DNA from: an uncultured Bacteroidota bacterium
GTDB taxonomy: Bacteria; Bacteroidota; Bacteroidia; Chitinophagales; Chitinophagaceae
Reading direction: 5' to 3'
Assembly (NCBI GenBank): GCA_903887415.1
Contig: CAISPO010000013.1
Location: forward strand, 1-53,598
DNA length: 53,598 nt
Positions 1 to 9,217 of this stretch are shown here, piece by piece. Numbering within the stretch: position 1 is the stretch's first letter; every line of letters begins with the position of its first letter. The translations under genes were made by a program, and so were the position numbers. The notes beneath the pieces were generated by a model. It was given only the letters and a program-made list of their open reading frames with translations. It ran no database searches and was not told where the DNA came from.

Positions 1-1
1 A

Positions 2-94
2 GGTGGCTGTTTGCTATGCCCGCCAACGCATATAAGTGTATGCGAACGAATAAGCGACAATGCTGAAATGCTTGCCGGGCGTGTAAAGCCGTAA
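2..94 (+). CDS. possible 3' end of an upstream gene (partial)
   Basis: An open frame enters from the left edge and stops with TAA at 92-94, giving about 30 residues that end in LAGRVKP. A terminator-like hairpin follows 60 bases later, which fits a gene ending here. The fragment is too short to recognise a family, and a competing open frame stops at 66, so both the frame and the coding status are uncertain. Confidence 0.3.
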   Translation, partial: GGCLLCPPTHISVCERISDNAEMLAGRVKP

Positions 95-153
95 AAACGA
101 ACCAAAACACATTAAATAATTTTAGTCCCGTCCAGTCCGCAAACTCGAAACGA

Positions 154-184
154 AACCCGCGCTCAGCGCGGGTTCTGTCGTTTT
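154..184 (+). terminator. intrinsic terminator of the upstream gene
   Basis: A perfect 9-bp stem, AACCCGCGC (154-162) and GCGCGGGTT (166-174), with a 3-base loop, is followed a few bases later by TTTT. It would end transcription coming from left of the window. Confidence 0.7.
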
Positions 185-291
185 AAAAAGTCAGCCGTAG
201 GGCAATGGATTATTTATTGGACTGTGTTTCGTTAGTGCTGCGCTAATGCCTACCAATTCTGTTAGAATTTTCGAGCACAAGTAAAATCCGC

Positions 292-299
292 TATATTTA
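292..299 (+). promoter_or_regulatory. candidate -7 box upstream of the propeller-barrel gene
   Basis: TATATTTA resembles the Bacteroidota -7 consensus TAnnTTTG and lies 20 bases before the start codon at 319, as the box does before tssB. No convincing -33 TTG is visible at the right spacing, so the call is weak. Confidence 0.3.
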
Positions 300-318
300 T
301 CTCCTCAAAATCCTCTGT

Positions 319-3300
319 TTGAAAAAAATATTTACTTCTATTTTGCTTTTGTCCTGTACCCTGCTTCATGCACAGCAGTATGTGATAAAGCTGAAACATT
401 GGGGCGTAGAAGACGGACTGAGCCACAGGCAGGTAAACAGTGTTTATCAGGATAGTAAGGGGTTTATATGGCTTTGTACGGTAAATGGCCTCAACCGCTT
501 TGATGGGTATAGTTTTAGCTGGTACACACGCGAGAAAGACAGCTTGCGTTTTGATAATGTGGAGTCTGTATCAGAAGATACGAGCGGGCAAATGTGGTGC
601 GTGGCCCGTATGGAAGATGAAAACGGTGTCTTTCTTTTCAATCCATACACCCATCGAAGTACTACCCGCGATCTGAAGATCCCACCCCAAAATGGAAAAG
701 GGAATCAAGTTTACACGCTGCATGATGGAGCCGTTTTGATATTAACCAATAAGCAGACAGGGCTTATCTGGCAACCGAAAAGCGGGTATAAACAAATACA
801 AACGCCCGCAGGCTGCCGAATCAGGCGTTACTGGCCGGAAAAAGAAGCGTTCTTAACCATAAGCGATAGCGGCCAATTAATGCTGGTGAGCCCTGAAGGC
901 ACGATACTGAAGACGGGAGATTACTTGGGCGTGGAACATTTTAATTTATCAACTTTACATTTATACGGCGATTACCTGATAACCGATGAAAAGAAATGGT
1001 ATCAGATAACGGACGATCTGAAGATAATTGTTTCACCTGCATTGCCCCCAAAACAGGAATCTTTTTTGGATGGTGTAACAGATTTTGGGTTAGACAGTAT
1101 AGTAATGCGGCAAGGATGCATTTATCATCCGCGTTATGGATTACTTAAGGATATTGGCAAAGAAGGAGTTAAGGCAATAACCAATATCATAGTAGATAAA
1201 TTCTATGCAGGGCGGTTTTGGATTGCTACGGAATTTGGCCTGTACATGCTGACGATAACACCAAATAAATTCAGGCAATATTTTATGATGCCGCCTTCAG
1301 ACAGCAAGGGCGGCAATAGTTACAGGGGCATATTGGATGATAGCGGGATGCTTTTTGCATGTAATGAATCTAAAGGAATAGCAAAGCTAAACCTTGCGAA
1401 TAATATGGAGGGTACGGTTATACCATTTAGCGCGACTGCGCCCCAGTACTTTGGCATTATAAAATTAAAAAACGGGAATATCGTAGCATCAACCGGAAAT
1501 AAGCTCGCAATTTTCCGGCCCGAAGGAAAAATTCTGTCCTATCACGCCCTCCCATATCATACATACATTGGTTGCTGGCATATGTATGAGTATAGCCCGG
1601 GCAAACTGTTGCTGGGCGTATATGGAGGGTTGAGATGGGCAAATCTTGAAAATGGCGCGGATTCATCATTTACTTTATACAACCAGTTTACAGAAGTAGC
1701 CATTTCTTTGGTACTCAATATTGCGCCTGACAAAGACGGGCAGATATGGTTTTGCTGCGACAGGGGCTTTTACATGCTCGATACCCTTAAGGGTGTTACG
1801 GCCCGCTACTCATCCGACGACACCGGAAGCCATTACCTGCCCTCACGCAGCTTTCAGCACTTTTACCAGGATGCAAATGGTATTTACTGGCTTGCGACAA
1901 CCGATGGCCTTATAAGATGGGATAAAGCACACCATGCCTATAAATTATATACACGCGCCGATGGCCTCAGCAATAATAATATCTATGCCATATACCCAGA
2001 CAACTATGGCCGGCTGTGGCTAAGCAGCGACTATGGAATTATGACTTTCGACACGGCCAGTGGCTCCGTAAAAACATACACAGAACAGGATGGTATTTCA
2101 AACAATGAATTTAACAGGCTTTCTCATTTTCAGAGCAGCAATGGCAATATTTATTTCGGCTCATTAAATGGCATTACGGCATTCGATCCGCACGATTTTC
2201 AAAAAAACAAAGATGGGAAAGATGCCGGAATGCTCGCTGTCTGTGCTTTCCACCAGTTTGATGGCGCAACCAACCAATTGAAAGATAAAATTGATGATTT
2301 GCTGAAAATGAAAAGCATTACGCTGAAACCGGATGACCGTTTTTTCAACCTCGAATTCGCACTGCTCAATTATGCCGATCCGCAGCATACGCTGTACTAC
2401 TGGAAAATAAATGGAATAGACGCGGGTTGGAATGTGCAACACGACCGGAATATACGGTTAAGCAGGCTGCCATACGGCAGCTATACGCTGCTGATAAAAG
2501 CCGAAGCTGGTGATGGCAGTTGGAGCAGGAACGAATTGGCTTTTCAGCTTAATGTGAGAAGGCCATTCTACCTGCATATGGGCGTGTTTAAGTTTGTAAA
2601 AAACCGATTTGACCCGGTCTCAGATTCTTTGTTAAACGTATATTATTACCTCACGCCATTTCCGAAAAAATCACTTCGATTCGAAATAGGAGCGCTAACC
2701 CAAAATGACAACAGAGCTGGCTCGGAAGGCAGCATAAGCTGGCGCAACAGGAACACGTTTAAAGGTGCGGAGGAATTGTTGTTTAAGATCAATGGCGGGT
2801 TTGAAGCTCAATACAGCGGCCCGGTAAAGCAGCCTGATATTTATAATCTTGGCGCTGAAGCAGACCTTTCTTTTCCTCGTTTTGTCATCCCGTTTGTGGA
2901 TGTTCAGACAGACAGCCGGTTTCTGCCGAGATCTATTATCAAGTTGAAATATAATTATGAGTCTGAGTCAGATCTTTTGCGGATCAATTCCTATACGGCG
3001 TCTTACGGCTACGACTGGAAAGAAGGCCCGCATAAAGAGCACCAACTATATCCGTTCAATTTTACTTACGTAAAAACAGACACACTTGGCAATGCAGACA
3101 AACTCAACCTGCTTTATGGCAACCTGATATTTGACGGTATAATACTCGGCCCTACTTATGAATTTACTTATAATTCGCAAGGAGCAGGGCCGCAGCGTAC
3201 GCACTCTTTTTTCTTCGACGGCCTTATTGATCTCTCGGGAAATATACTTGGCGTTGCGGAACATGCAGATTACAAGACTAACCCCCAAACCCTGCTTGGC

Positions 3301-3903
3301 TCACGTTATGCGCAATATGTGAAGCTACAGCCAGACTTCAGGTATTACCTGAAGTTGTCGGGCGCGTCAACTATTGCTACGCGCCTCATGGGGGGAGTTG
3401 GTATTCCATATGGCAATTCAGATGAGTTGCCCAACATCAAGCAGTTCTGGGCGGGCGGCAATAGCGACCTTCGGGGATTCCCGTCGCGATTGGTGGGGCC
3501 GGGCACTTTTAATGAGTATAGCATCTATCACACCAGCAACTACATAGAGACACTTGGGGATATGAAGATGGAAGTAAACCTGGAGCTCAGGCAGCACATT
3601 TATAAATTTCTGAATGCAGCTATTTTTTATGATGCAGGGAATATCTGGTTATATAACAAGAACTCAATTTTCCCGGGCGGTACGTTTACTGCTGATTTTT
3701 ATAAACAACTTGCAGCGGATGTTGGCTTTGGCCTGCGGTTCGACTTTAAGATACTCGTTCTGCGCCTTGACATGGGTATGCCGGTACGCGATCCGTGGGT
3801 AACTAATAGTAACGGCTGGGTATGGAATCAGATAGATTTTTCGAGCAGTGAATGGCGGAGAGATAATCTAGTGTTGAATATCGCGATCGGGTATCCATTC
3901 TAA
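319..3903 (+). CDS. two-component-regulator propeller/Y_Y_Y sensor fused to a BamA/TamA-like outer-membrane barrel
   Basis: The 1194-residue product starts at TTG with a signal peptide (residues 1-19, MKKIFTSILLLSCTLLHAQ). Residues about 20-640 carry Reg_prop-type repeats (for example EDGLSHRQVNSVYQDSKGF and DGLSNNNIYAIYPDNYGRLW), and residues about 670-750 resemble the Y_Y_Y domain. In hybrid sensor kinases or LytTR sensors this is followed by a membrane helix and a kinase. Here the protein switches at about residue 753 (MGVFKFVKNRFDP) to the C-terminal barrel of a BamA/TamA-family surface antigen, with WRNRNTFKGAEE, GGNSDLRGFPSR and the final barrel strand. No transmembrane helix or kinase is present. 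The two halves belong to unrelated families, so this is either a true chimera created by deletion between two genes or an assembly join. An outer-membrane location with a periplasmic or surface propeller is inferred. Confidence 0.75.
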   Translation: MKKIFTSILLLSCTLLHAQQYVIKLKHWGVEDGLSHRQVNSVYQDSKGFIWLCTVNGLNRFDGYSFSWYTREKDSLRFDNVESVSEDTSGQMWCVARMEDENGVFLFNPYTHRSTTRDLKIPPQNGKGNQVYTLHDGAVLILTNKQTGLIWQPKSGYKQIQTPAGCRIRRYWPEKEAFLTISDSGQLMLVSPEGTILKTGDYLGVEHFNLSTLHLYGDYLITDEKKWYQITDDLKIIVSPALPPKQESFLDGVTDFGLDSIVMRQGCIYHPRYGLLKDIGKEGVKAITNIIVDKFYAGRFWIATEFGLYMLTITPNKFRQYFMMPPSDSKGGNSYRGILDDSGMLFACNESKGIAKLNLANNMEGTVIPFSATAPQYFGIIKLKNGNIVASTGNKLAIFRPEGKILSYHALPYHTYIGCWHMYEYSPGKLLLGVYGGLRWANLENGADSSFTLYNQFTEVAISLVLNIAPDKDGQIWFCCDRGFYMLDTLKGVTARYSSDDTGSHYLPSRSFQHFYQDANGIYWLATTDGLIRWDKAHHAYKLYTRADGLSNNNIYAIYPDNYGRLWLSSDYGIMTFDTASGSVKTYTEQDGISNNEFNRLSHFQSSNGNIYFGSLNGITAFDPHDFQKNKDGKDAGMLAVCAFHQFDGATNQLKDKIDDLLKMKSITLKPDDRFFNLEFALLNYADPQHTLYYWKINGIDAGWNVQHDRNIRLSRLPYGSYTLLIKAEAGDGSWSRNELAFQLNVRRPFYLHMGVFKFVKNRFDPVSDSLLNVYYYLTPFPKKSLRFEIGALTQNDNRAGSEGSISWRNRNTFKGAEELLFKINGGFEAQYSGPVKQPDIYNLGAEADLSFPRFVIPFVDVQTDSRFLPRSIIKLKYNYESESDLLRINSYTASYGYDWKEGPHKEHQLYPFNFTYVKTDTLGNADKLNLLYGNLIFDGIILGPTYEFTYNSQGAGPQRTHSFFFDGLIDLSGNILGVAEHADYKTNPQTLLGSRYAQYVKLQPDFRYYLKLSGASTIATRLMGGVGIPYGNSDELPNIKQFWAGGNSDLRGFPSRLVGPGTFNEYSIYHTSNYIETLGDMKMEVNLELRQHIYKFLNAAIFYDAGNIWLYNKNSIFPGGTFTADFYKQLAADVGFGLRFDFKILVLRLDMGMPVRDPWVTNSNGWVWNQIDFSSSEWRRDNLVLNIAIGYPF

Positions 3904-3972
3904 ATTGGCTATACTAATCTTAGCGATTTTCTGCAGGGTTGAACAAAAGCAAGTATTACTCATCGGCAATTT

Positions 3973-4920
3973 TTATTTCGTGATCTTTTCTTTTTCTTGT
4001 ACAGATGCGTTACCCGTTTCAACTTCTATCTGCTTAGTAGTAACAGCGTAAGGGGCCGGCTTTATTTCAGCGCCATATTTCATAGCGTATGCCTTTGTGA
4101 ACTCTGCGCCAAAGTACAAGATGACCGATGAATAGTAAACCCAGAGCAATAATACAACAAGCGAGCCCATAGCGCCATATGTGCCGCCGATATTGCTTTT
4201 GCTTATGTAAAACGATATAGCGAGCTTGCCCAGCATGAACAGGAATGTAGTTACCAGCGCGCCAACTATAACATCTTTCCACCTGATCTTCGCGTCGGGC
4301 AGCACTTTGAAGATAACGGCGAATATAAGTGTAACAATACTTACCGTGAGTAACTGGTCGATGATATAAAATACTATTACTGCGGTGTGTGCAAAATATA
4401 CTTGCAGCCGATGACTAAAGCCTTCGATTAGTGAGGTAATTACCAGCGACACCAACATCAGGAAACCAAGGCCGATTATTAGTGAAAAAGACAGGAACCT
4501 GTTTTGCAGCATTTTAAGCCAGCTCCTTTTAGGCTTGGGCTTTATGCCCCATATATCATTGATAGAGTCCTGGATCTCACTGAATATAGACGTAGCGCCG
4601 ATAACCAAAGCTACTGAACCAACGATTATTGCGATACCGTTTTTAGTGCTAACGGCGGCTTTTTTGATAATGTCCTGTAATTCCATTGCCGTATTGCTTC
4701 CCAGAAAACCAGCGAGCATGTGGTGTATCTTGTTTTCTACGGCCTGCTGGCCAAGGAAAATACCGCAGAGTGATATCAGCACTACCAGCAGCGGGCCCAT
4801 AGAAAATACGGTAGAGTATGCGAGCGAGCCGCTTAGCTTTGTGACCTTGTTGTCTGAAAAACCTTCAAAGGAATCAGCAAATATTTGCTTTATAATGCTT
4901 GCTGTTCCTTTAATGTCCAT
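3973..4920 (-). CDS. YihY/BrkB-family inner-membrane protein
   Basis: The 315-residue product matches the YihY/virulence factor BrkB family (formerly misassigned as RNase BN). An N-terminal cytoplasmic stretch containing LSGSLAYSTVFSMGPLLVV is followed by about six membrane helices, with the conserved GATSIFSEIQDSINDIWGI loop around residues 105-125 and the late segment YGAMGSLVVLLLWVYYSSV. The C-terminal tail is hydrophilic and Glu/Lys-rich. The molecular function of the family is unsettled. The gene is divergent from the small membrane protein gene at 5179, and the intervening 258 bases presumably hold both promoters. Confidence 0.9.
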   Translation of the reverse strand: MDIKGTASIIKQIFADSFEGFSDNKVTKLSGSLAYSTVFSMGPLLVVLISLCGIFLGQQAVENKIHHMLAGFLGSNTAMELQDIIKKAAVSTKNGIAIIVGSVALVIGATSIFSEIQDSINDIWGIKPKPKRSWLKMLQNRFLSFSLIIGLGFLMLVSLVITSLIEGFSHRLQVYFAHTAVIVFYIIDQLLTVSIVTLIFAVIFKVLPDAKIRWKDVIVGALVTTFLFMLGKLAISFYISKSNIGGTYGAMGSLVVLLLWVYYSSVILYFGAEFTKAYAMKYGAEIKPAPYAVTTKQIEVETGNASVQEKEKITK

Positions 4921-5178
4921 AATGCTTCATTTACAGTATTGCTGCGATATTTACCGGAGCGGTTTTTTTAAATAAAAGCGCTGGCTCAACATCTCAGTTC
5001 TTTCTAAATATTGAGATACCTGGATAAAAGATAATAGTTGATGCCTGCGCCTCAAACAAATATTGCCTGTAGTCTCAGGCACACTTGCAATTATATTTCC
5101 TGTAAAAAGTATGCCACTATTCACCCCTTTGATCTGGCGTATGGCACGATCGTTTTGACATTGTAATAAACAAACATT

Positions 5179-5331
5179 ATGAGATCGCTATTGTATGTTA
5201 TCGCCGTTGTGTTGGTAGTGTTTTGGCTGCTGGGTGCATTTATGTGGCACCTCGGAAACCTTATCTATATTTTACTGGTTCTGGTCATTATATCATTTTT
5301 ACTTGGCATCATCAGGCGTGGGAATATATGA
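5179..5331 (+). CDS. lmo0937-like small membrane protein (50 aa)
   Basis: The ATG at 5179 opens a 50-residue product, with MRSLLYVIAVVLVVFWLLG at the N-terminus, two hydrophobic helices separated by a short AFMWHLGN turn, and a basic end (IIRRGNI). Size and pattern match the lmo0937 family of tiny membrane proteins that are common and stress-linked in Bacteroidota. The stop codon is at 5329-5331. Larger frames overlapping it lack family resemblance. Function is unknown. Confidence 0.75.
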   Translation: MRSLLYVIAVVLVVFWLLGAFMWHLGNLIYILLVLVIISFLLGIIRRGNI

Positions 5332-5503
5332 TCGTTCAAAATGTGCGCGTGTTTTCCCAAATATTGGGGAAGCAGGTGTGTGCTCTAAATATTACGTCAT
5401 GTGTATGTGCCTGATTAACATGGTCGGTAAGTCTGGCACAATTGTTTTAGTGTTCTGCATTCCGATTGAAAGATCATTTTTTTTTAAAATAAAGCAGAAC
5501 ACG

Positions 5504-6004
5504 ATGACACACACATATGCGAATACAAGCGCAACAGTTGAGTTGCTTAATGACCTCCTTAAGATCAATAATGACCGTATTGCTGGTTACCAATTGGCCC
5601 TGGAGCAGTCTGCAAACATAGAAAGGGGATTAATGGAGGAATTTAAAAAGATTGTGGCAGAAGGAATTGAATATAAAAAGCAGCTCACGCAAAAGACCTT
5701 AGAGCTTAAAGGCAATGCGACAACGGGTACCACTATCCTGGGTAAGATATATCGCGCATGGACAGACCTGAAAGTGGCATTTGCAGGCAATACTCAGAAA
5801 AGCATATTGTCATCCTGCCAGTATAATGAAGAGATCGCGCTGCATACCTATAATGCCGCACTGAACCAGGAAGTGGATATGGATGAAGATACCAGGCAAC
5901 TGATAGAAGAGCAGGAAAGGGGGCTAAGAAGGACATATAGCCAGATCAAAAAATACCGTGAGGCGCGTTTTGTTCCACGCCATTCTTTGATGTACTTTAA
6001 TTAA
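5504..6004 (+). CDS. DUF2383/PA2169-type four-helix-bundle protein
   Basis: The 166-residue product starts at ATG 5504 (MTHTYANTSATVELLNDLLK). It has the pattern of the DUF2383 ferritin-like family: a first helix with VELLNDLLKINNDRIAGY, then a Glu/Lys-rich helix, KIYRAWTDLKVAFAG in the middle, and a final helix with YSQIKKYREAR. An in-frame extension upstream to 5234 overlaps the lmo0937-like gene and has no family support, so it was dropped. Members often accompany lmo0937-like and YihY genes in envelope or osmotic stress loci. No enzymatic role is claimed. A terminator follows the stop. Confidence 0.8.
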   Translation: MTHTYANTSATVELLNDLLKINNDRIAGYQLALEQSANIERGLMEEFKKIVAEGIEYKKQLTQKTLELKGNATTGTTILGKIYRAWTDLKVAFAGNTQKSILSSCQYNEEIALHTYNAALNQEVDMDEDTRQLIEEQERGLRRTYSQIKKYREARFVPRHSLMYFN

Positions 6005-6026
6005 GCCTTTTTTGACTTCAGTTATA

Positions 6027-6056
6027 AACGGGCTGCAAATGCATGCCCGTTTTTGT
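6027..6056 (+). terminator. intrinsic terminator after the DUF2383 gene
   Basis: The arms AACGGGC (6027-6033) and GCCCGTT (6045-6051), with a nested TGCA/TGCA pair in the loop, are followed by a T-run. The hairpin lies 22 bases after the stop at 6004. Confidence 0.75.
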
Positions 6057-6152
6057 TTATGGCCGCTCACTGAAGAAAATAACCCGGTGTTATTACAGCA
6101 ATTTTAATGGAATGATTTTTAACGGGCTTCTAACACACTCTAAATTAGCAAG

Positions 6153-7154
6153 TTGGTAAAAGTGAAAAATGTTAAAATTCACGAGTTATTAAGTCGGTTG
6201 CACGCCTATTTTCGGGAAAGTGACCTGAAAATGAAGTATTCGAATGAGGAACCGCTGAGGGCCGAATTATTTAATACAGACCAGCTTGAACAGCATGGTA
6301 AGTACCTTGCCAAAACACACGTTGTAAGAACCGGAAAAGCCCCGGACAGACTGCTGAAAAGGCTGGCGGATAATGAAAAAATACTCGCCGAAGTGCGCAG
6401 CCTGCTTGCTGAAGCAGTGAAGGAGGATACGCTGGTGACGCCGGCTGGAGAGTGGCTGTTAGATAACTTTTACCTGATAGAAGACCACATACGCACAGGC
6501 AAGAGACATTTGCCGAAAGGCTACAGCGAGGTGTTGCCGGGGGTGAGCGACAAGGACATGATCATTAAATTACTGGCTCCGGCTTTCGACAAATCAGCAG
6601 CTAATCCGGGATACATAAAAGGATATGTGCCGGGCATTAGGGAGAATGGTGGCCAATACACACATGCCGCCATCTGGATGATAATGGCACATGCCAAAAC
6701 CGGTAACGCGGCTCGCGCCTGGGAGCTGATGGATATTATTAATCCGATAAACCATGCGGACAATCCAGATAAAGTTGAAGTGTATAAAGCCGAACCGTAT
6801 GTAGTAGCTGCCGATGTTTACTCAGTATCTCCTAACAATGGTCGTGGCGGCTGGACCTGGTACACGGGATCGGCGGGGTGGATGTACCAGTTGATCATAG
6901 AGTGGCTGCTGGGTATCCGGATAGAGGCTGGCAAGCTAAGGCTGAAACCGTGTATCCCTAAGGAATGGAAATCATTCAGCGTAAACTACCGTTATCTTAC
7001 GTCAAACTACCATATAGTTTTGTCGCAAGGCAGCGCTGTACGTGAAACGGACATAATGACCATTGATGGAGACATGCCGGAAGATGGGCTTATCACCTTG
7101 TTTGATGATGGTGCAGAACATTCAATAGAGATACTATTGTCGGGTGGGCAATAA
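6153..7154 (+). CDS. cyclic beta-1,2-glucan synthase-like (NdvB/GH94) gene with a huge internal deletion
   Basis: The 333-residue product begins at TTG 6153. Residues about 29-132 match the N-terminal part of cyclic beta-glucan synthases (EPLRAELFNTDQLEQHG, EWLLDNFYLIEDHIRTGKRH). From about residue 137 it matches the extreme C-terminal GH94 phosphorylase part (IKLLAPAFDKS, NPGYIKGYVPGIRENGGQYT, GGWTWYTGSAGWMYQ). Full-length relatives are about 2800 residues with glycosyltransferase GT84 and membrane helices between these parts; all of that is missing. The frame is intact across the junction at about 6535-6560. The product cannot be a working synthase as known, and a residual protein function is unproven. 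It could equally be annotated as a pseudogene. Confidence 0.75.
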   Translation: MVKVKNVKIHELLSRLHAYFRESDLKMKYSNEEPLRAELFNTDQLEQHGKYLAKTHVVRTGKAPDRLLKRLADNEKILAEVRSLLAEAVKEDTLVTPAGEWLLDNFYLIEDHIRTGKRHLPKGYSEVLPGVSDKDMIIKLLAPAFDKSAANPGYIKGYVPGIRENGGQYTHAAIWMIMAHAKTGNAARAWELMDIINPINHADNPDKVEVYKAEPYVVAADVYSVSPNNGRGGWTWYTGSAGWMYQLIIEWLLGIRIEAGKLRLKPCIPKEWKSFSVNYRYLTSNYHIVLSQGSAVRETDIMTIDGDMPEDGLITLFDDGAEHSIEILLSGGQ

Positions 7155-7198
7155 CGCCTTATTTCGGGAAATCTCGCATGAAGTTCTCTCAAAACAAA

Positions 7199-7227
7199 GC
7201 CGCCTCAAAAAGCAATTTTGAGGCGGC
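7199..7227. terminator. bidirectional terminator between convergent genes
   Basis: A perfect 12-bp stem, GCCGCCTCAAAA (7199-7210) and TTTTGAGGCGGC (7216-7227), has a 5-base loop. It lies between the converging ends at 7154 (plus) and 7252 (minus). An A-rich left flank and a T-rich right flank let it serve both strands. Confidence 0.85.
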
Positions 7228-7251
7228 CGGTTTATTTATAAAGGCGTGCAA

Positions 7252-7917
7252 TTATTTCCTTAACCCATATACAGTAAGGTTGTCAAACCGGTCGTTACCA
7301 CTGGTATTACTGGCATTAGTTCCGGTAAAGCTGATCATAACCTGGAAATTCGGGTTATTATTTACAGAGTCATCAGAAGAGAAATCGAAGCTGATAAGCT
7401 GAAACCCGTTGTAAGTGTCTATAGAATCTACGGTATAAGTGGCGTAATTGGCGATGGCTGTGTTTTTCCAGCTATATCCTCCGTTAACCGTGTAAGTAAC
7501 CACATTTGTTGTCGCGCCCTTGCTGGTGTGGTCTTCTGCATACTTGATCACGATATTTTTGAATCCGGTAGTTGGTGCAACGATCACAAATGGGCCATTA
7601 GCGGGGTTGCGCAAACGTAGGGCAGCCCCGTTTGCATTAACAACTGTATCATGGCCAATGGCGTTAAGCGTAGTGCCGGGCTGCACGGTATCAAAGCTCG
7701 CGCCTAAGTATGAAACAGCAGCAGAAGAAGTAATGCCGTATGTAGGAAGCAATGCGCTTATGCTGTCCGTGTTGAAATTCCAGTAATACATCAAGGTGTC
7801 GTTACCAGTATTTACAGGCGGGGGCGGGGGGGTATTCAGGCTTCTGTCTTTTACGCAGGAAGCTACAATAACTACACAAAGTGTCAACAGCGTTATTGGT
7901 AAGAAATATTTTTTCAT
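7252..7917 (-). CDS. exported lipoprotein, beta-rich, function unknown
   Basis: The 221-residue product has a lipoprotein signal peptide ending in VASC (Cys about 21), followed by a short Pro-rich spacer (TPPPPPVN) encoded by G-rich DNA. The body (WNFNTDSI, GAALRLRNPANGPF, a C-terminal NDRFDNLTVYG) resembles the jelly-roll type modules often attached to secreted Bacteroidota proteins. No catalytic motif was seen. It is probably cotranscribed after the porin gene, 37 bases away. Outer-membrane lipoprotein status is inferred from the lipobox. Confidence 0.7.
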   Translation of the reverse strand: MKKYFLPITLLTLCVVIVASCVKDRSLNTPPPPPVNTGNDTLMYYWNFNTDSISALLPTYGITSSAAVSYLGASFDTVQPGTTLNAIGHDTVVNANGAALRLRNPANGPFVIVAPTTGFKNIVIKYAEDHTSKGATTNVVTYTVNGGYSWKNTAIANYATYTVDSIDTYNGFQLISFDFSSDDSVNNNPNFQVMISFTGTNASNTSGNDRFDNLTVYGLRK

Positions 7918-7954
7918 AAAAACAATTTAAGTATGGTTAGTTATATAAGGTTGA

Positions 7955-9193
7955 TTAAAAAACAATTTGATACCCTAAACGGATCTGGCCGGTCCATTTC
8001 AAAGGATCGGAACCGAGATCTTCTTGTGTAGGTATATAATATTCTAGTTTTGCGCAGGAGTTAAAGCTGTTGACTTTGTAGGCAATTGCAAGAGTTAAAT
8101 ACTCCATATGCCCCGGTATCAGATCATTTACGTTCGTGTATTCATATCCTGCAGAAAACACAGTGCGTATCTTTTGCCAGTTATAGTTAAGGTCTGCTAT
8201 CCAGCCGCCTGCGGTTACCTTACCTTTGTTTACGCTGTATGGAGTACCGTTAAAAAGCGGGTCAGACTGGCTCTGCGGCCTCATGTTCATGATATCATCC
8301 TCAAAAGTGGCCGATATTCCGCGGTACTTGATAATAGCATCGCCGCCATATATTGTCCGGTAGCCATCAAATAAACGAGTATTATAAGTGCCCACCGCAT
8401 CCTGGTACATACCATTGAGTCCAGTGCCTTCTGGCCCTATTTTATCCTCATAGCGTACGTTACCTGCCACGCGGAAATGAACTATCGGTGAGTTCTCTTC
8501 GTCTATCTCGTTATAGCCCATCTTAGAGGGGTAACAAAATTCTGCACGGCCTGCATACTCAAATTTTCCACTTTGATCCTGGCCATACTCGATAAAATTT
8601 TCGCCCATACCGCTATACATACCGGCATACAGATTTATTTTGTCTTTTAGTAATCGGGTGCTCAGCGTCAGGCCGATGTCCCTGCGGGAGAACAGGGTGC
8701 CGCCGGTCAGAGTTGGGTGGCTCCAGAACGGTGTCTCATGTTCATGTTGCAGATTGCTCTGTGAAAAAGGTATTTTATCAATGCCCACTTTTATTTTGAT
8801 CTTAAATCCGTCGTACTGAATATAGGCGGCTTTGATTCCGGAGTTATCATAGCCTGGATTATTCGGAACATATATATTTTCGGTATTTGCGGCTGCAATG
8901 ATATCTATAAGGCTATAATGCAATTCATAGCTGAATTTGCTGGCCGTTTTACCCAAAAGGTCAAGATCTATATCTTTTATTACAAAGCCATTGTGGTCCA
9001 AGTTGTTGTACCCGGACTTAAGAAAACGGTCTTCTCCGTAAAAAGATATCCTGCCGCCTATTTGCAGGGTATTTTTATCGGAGCTGAGCGTAAATGACGA
9101 CGGATTATCCGTAAACTCTGAAAAAGTGGATTGGCCAAAGGACGTGTAAGATATTGCTCCTGCCAACAATGTGAATACTAAAAGTTTTTTCAT
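7955..9193 (-). CDS. OprO/OprP-type outer-membrane porin
   Basis: The 412-residue product has a signal peptide ending near SYTSFGQ and then alternating amphipathic strands, with NTLQIGGRISFYGEDRF, FSYELHYSLIDI, IKIKVGIDKIPFS and SRRDIGLTLS, ending in a typical aromatic barrel terminus (GQIRLGYQIVF). This arrangement is that of the phosphate-selective porin O/P family as found in Bacteroidota, although the substrate cannot be read from the sequence. It is the middle gene of a likely minus-strand operon with the SdiA-regulated-type gene (24 bases upstream) and the lipoprotein gene (37 bases downstream). Confidence 0.8.
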   Translation of the reverse strand: MKKLLVFTLLAGAISYTSFGQSTFSEFTDNPSSFTLSSDKNTLQIGGRISFYGEDRFLKSGYNNLDHNGFVIKDIDLDLLGKTASKFSYELHYSLIDIIAAANTENIYVPNNPGYDNSGIKAAYIQYDGFKIKIKVGIDKIPFSQSNLQHEHETPFWSHPTLTGGTLFSRRDIGLTLSTRLLKDKINLYAGMYSGMGENFIEYGQDQSGKFEYAGRAEFCYPSKMGYNEIDEENSPIVHFRVAGNVRYEDKIGPEGTGLNGMYQDAVGTYNTRLFDGYRTIYGGDAIIKYRGISATFEDDIMNMRPQSQSDPLFNGTPYSVNKGKVTAGGWIADLNYNWQKIRTVFSAGYEYTNVNDLIPGHMEYLTLAIAYKVNSFNSCAKLEYYIPTQEDLGSDPLKWTGQIRLGYQIVF

Positions 9194-9217
9194 TTGCTTT
9201 ATTGTTTGATGTGTGTT

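Noticed and set aside
5234..5503. Upstream extension of the DUF2383 gene to a 256-residue protein
   Set aside because: The extension overlaps the lmo0937-like gene in another frame and is Cys/Phe-rich without family match; the conserved part begins at ATG 5504.
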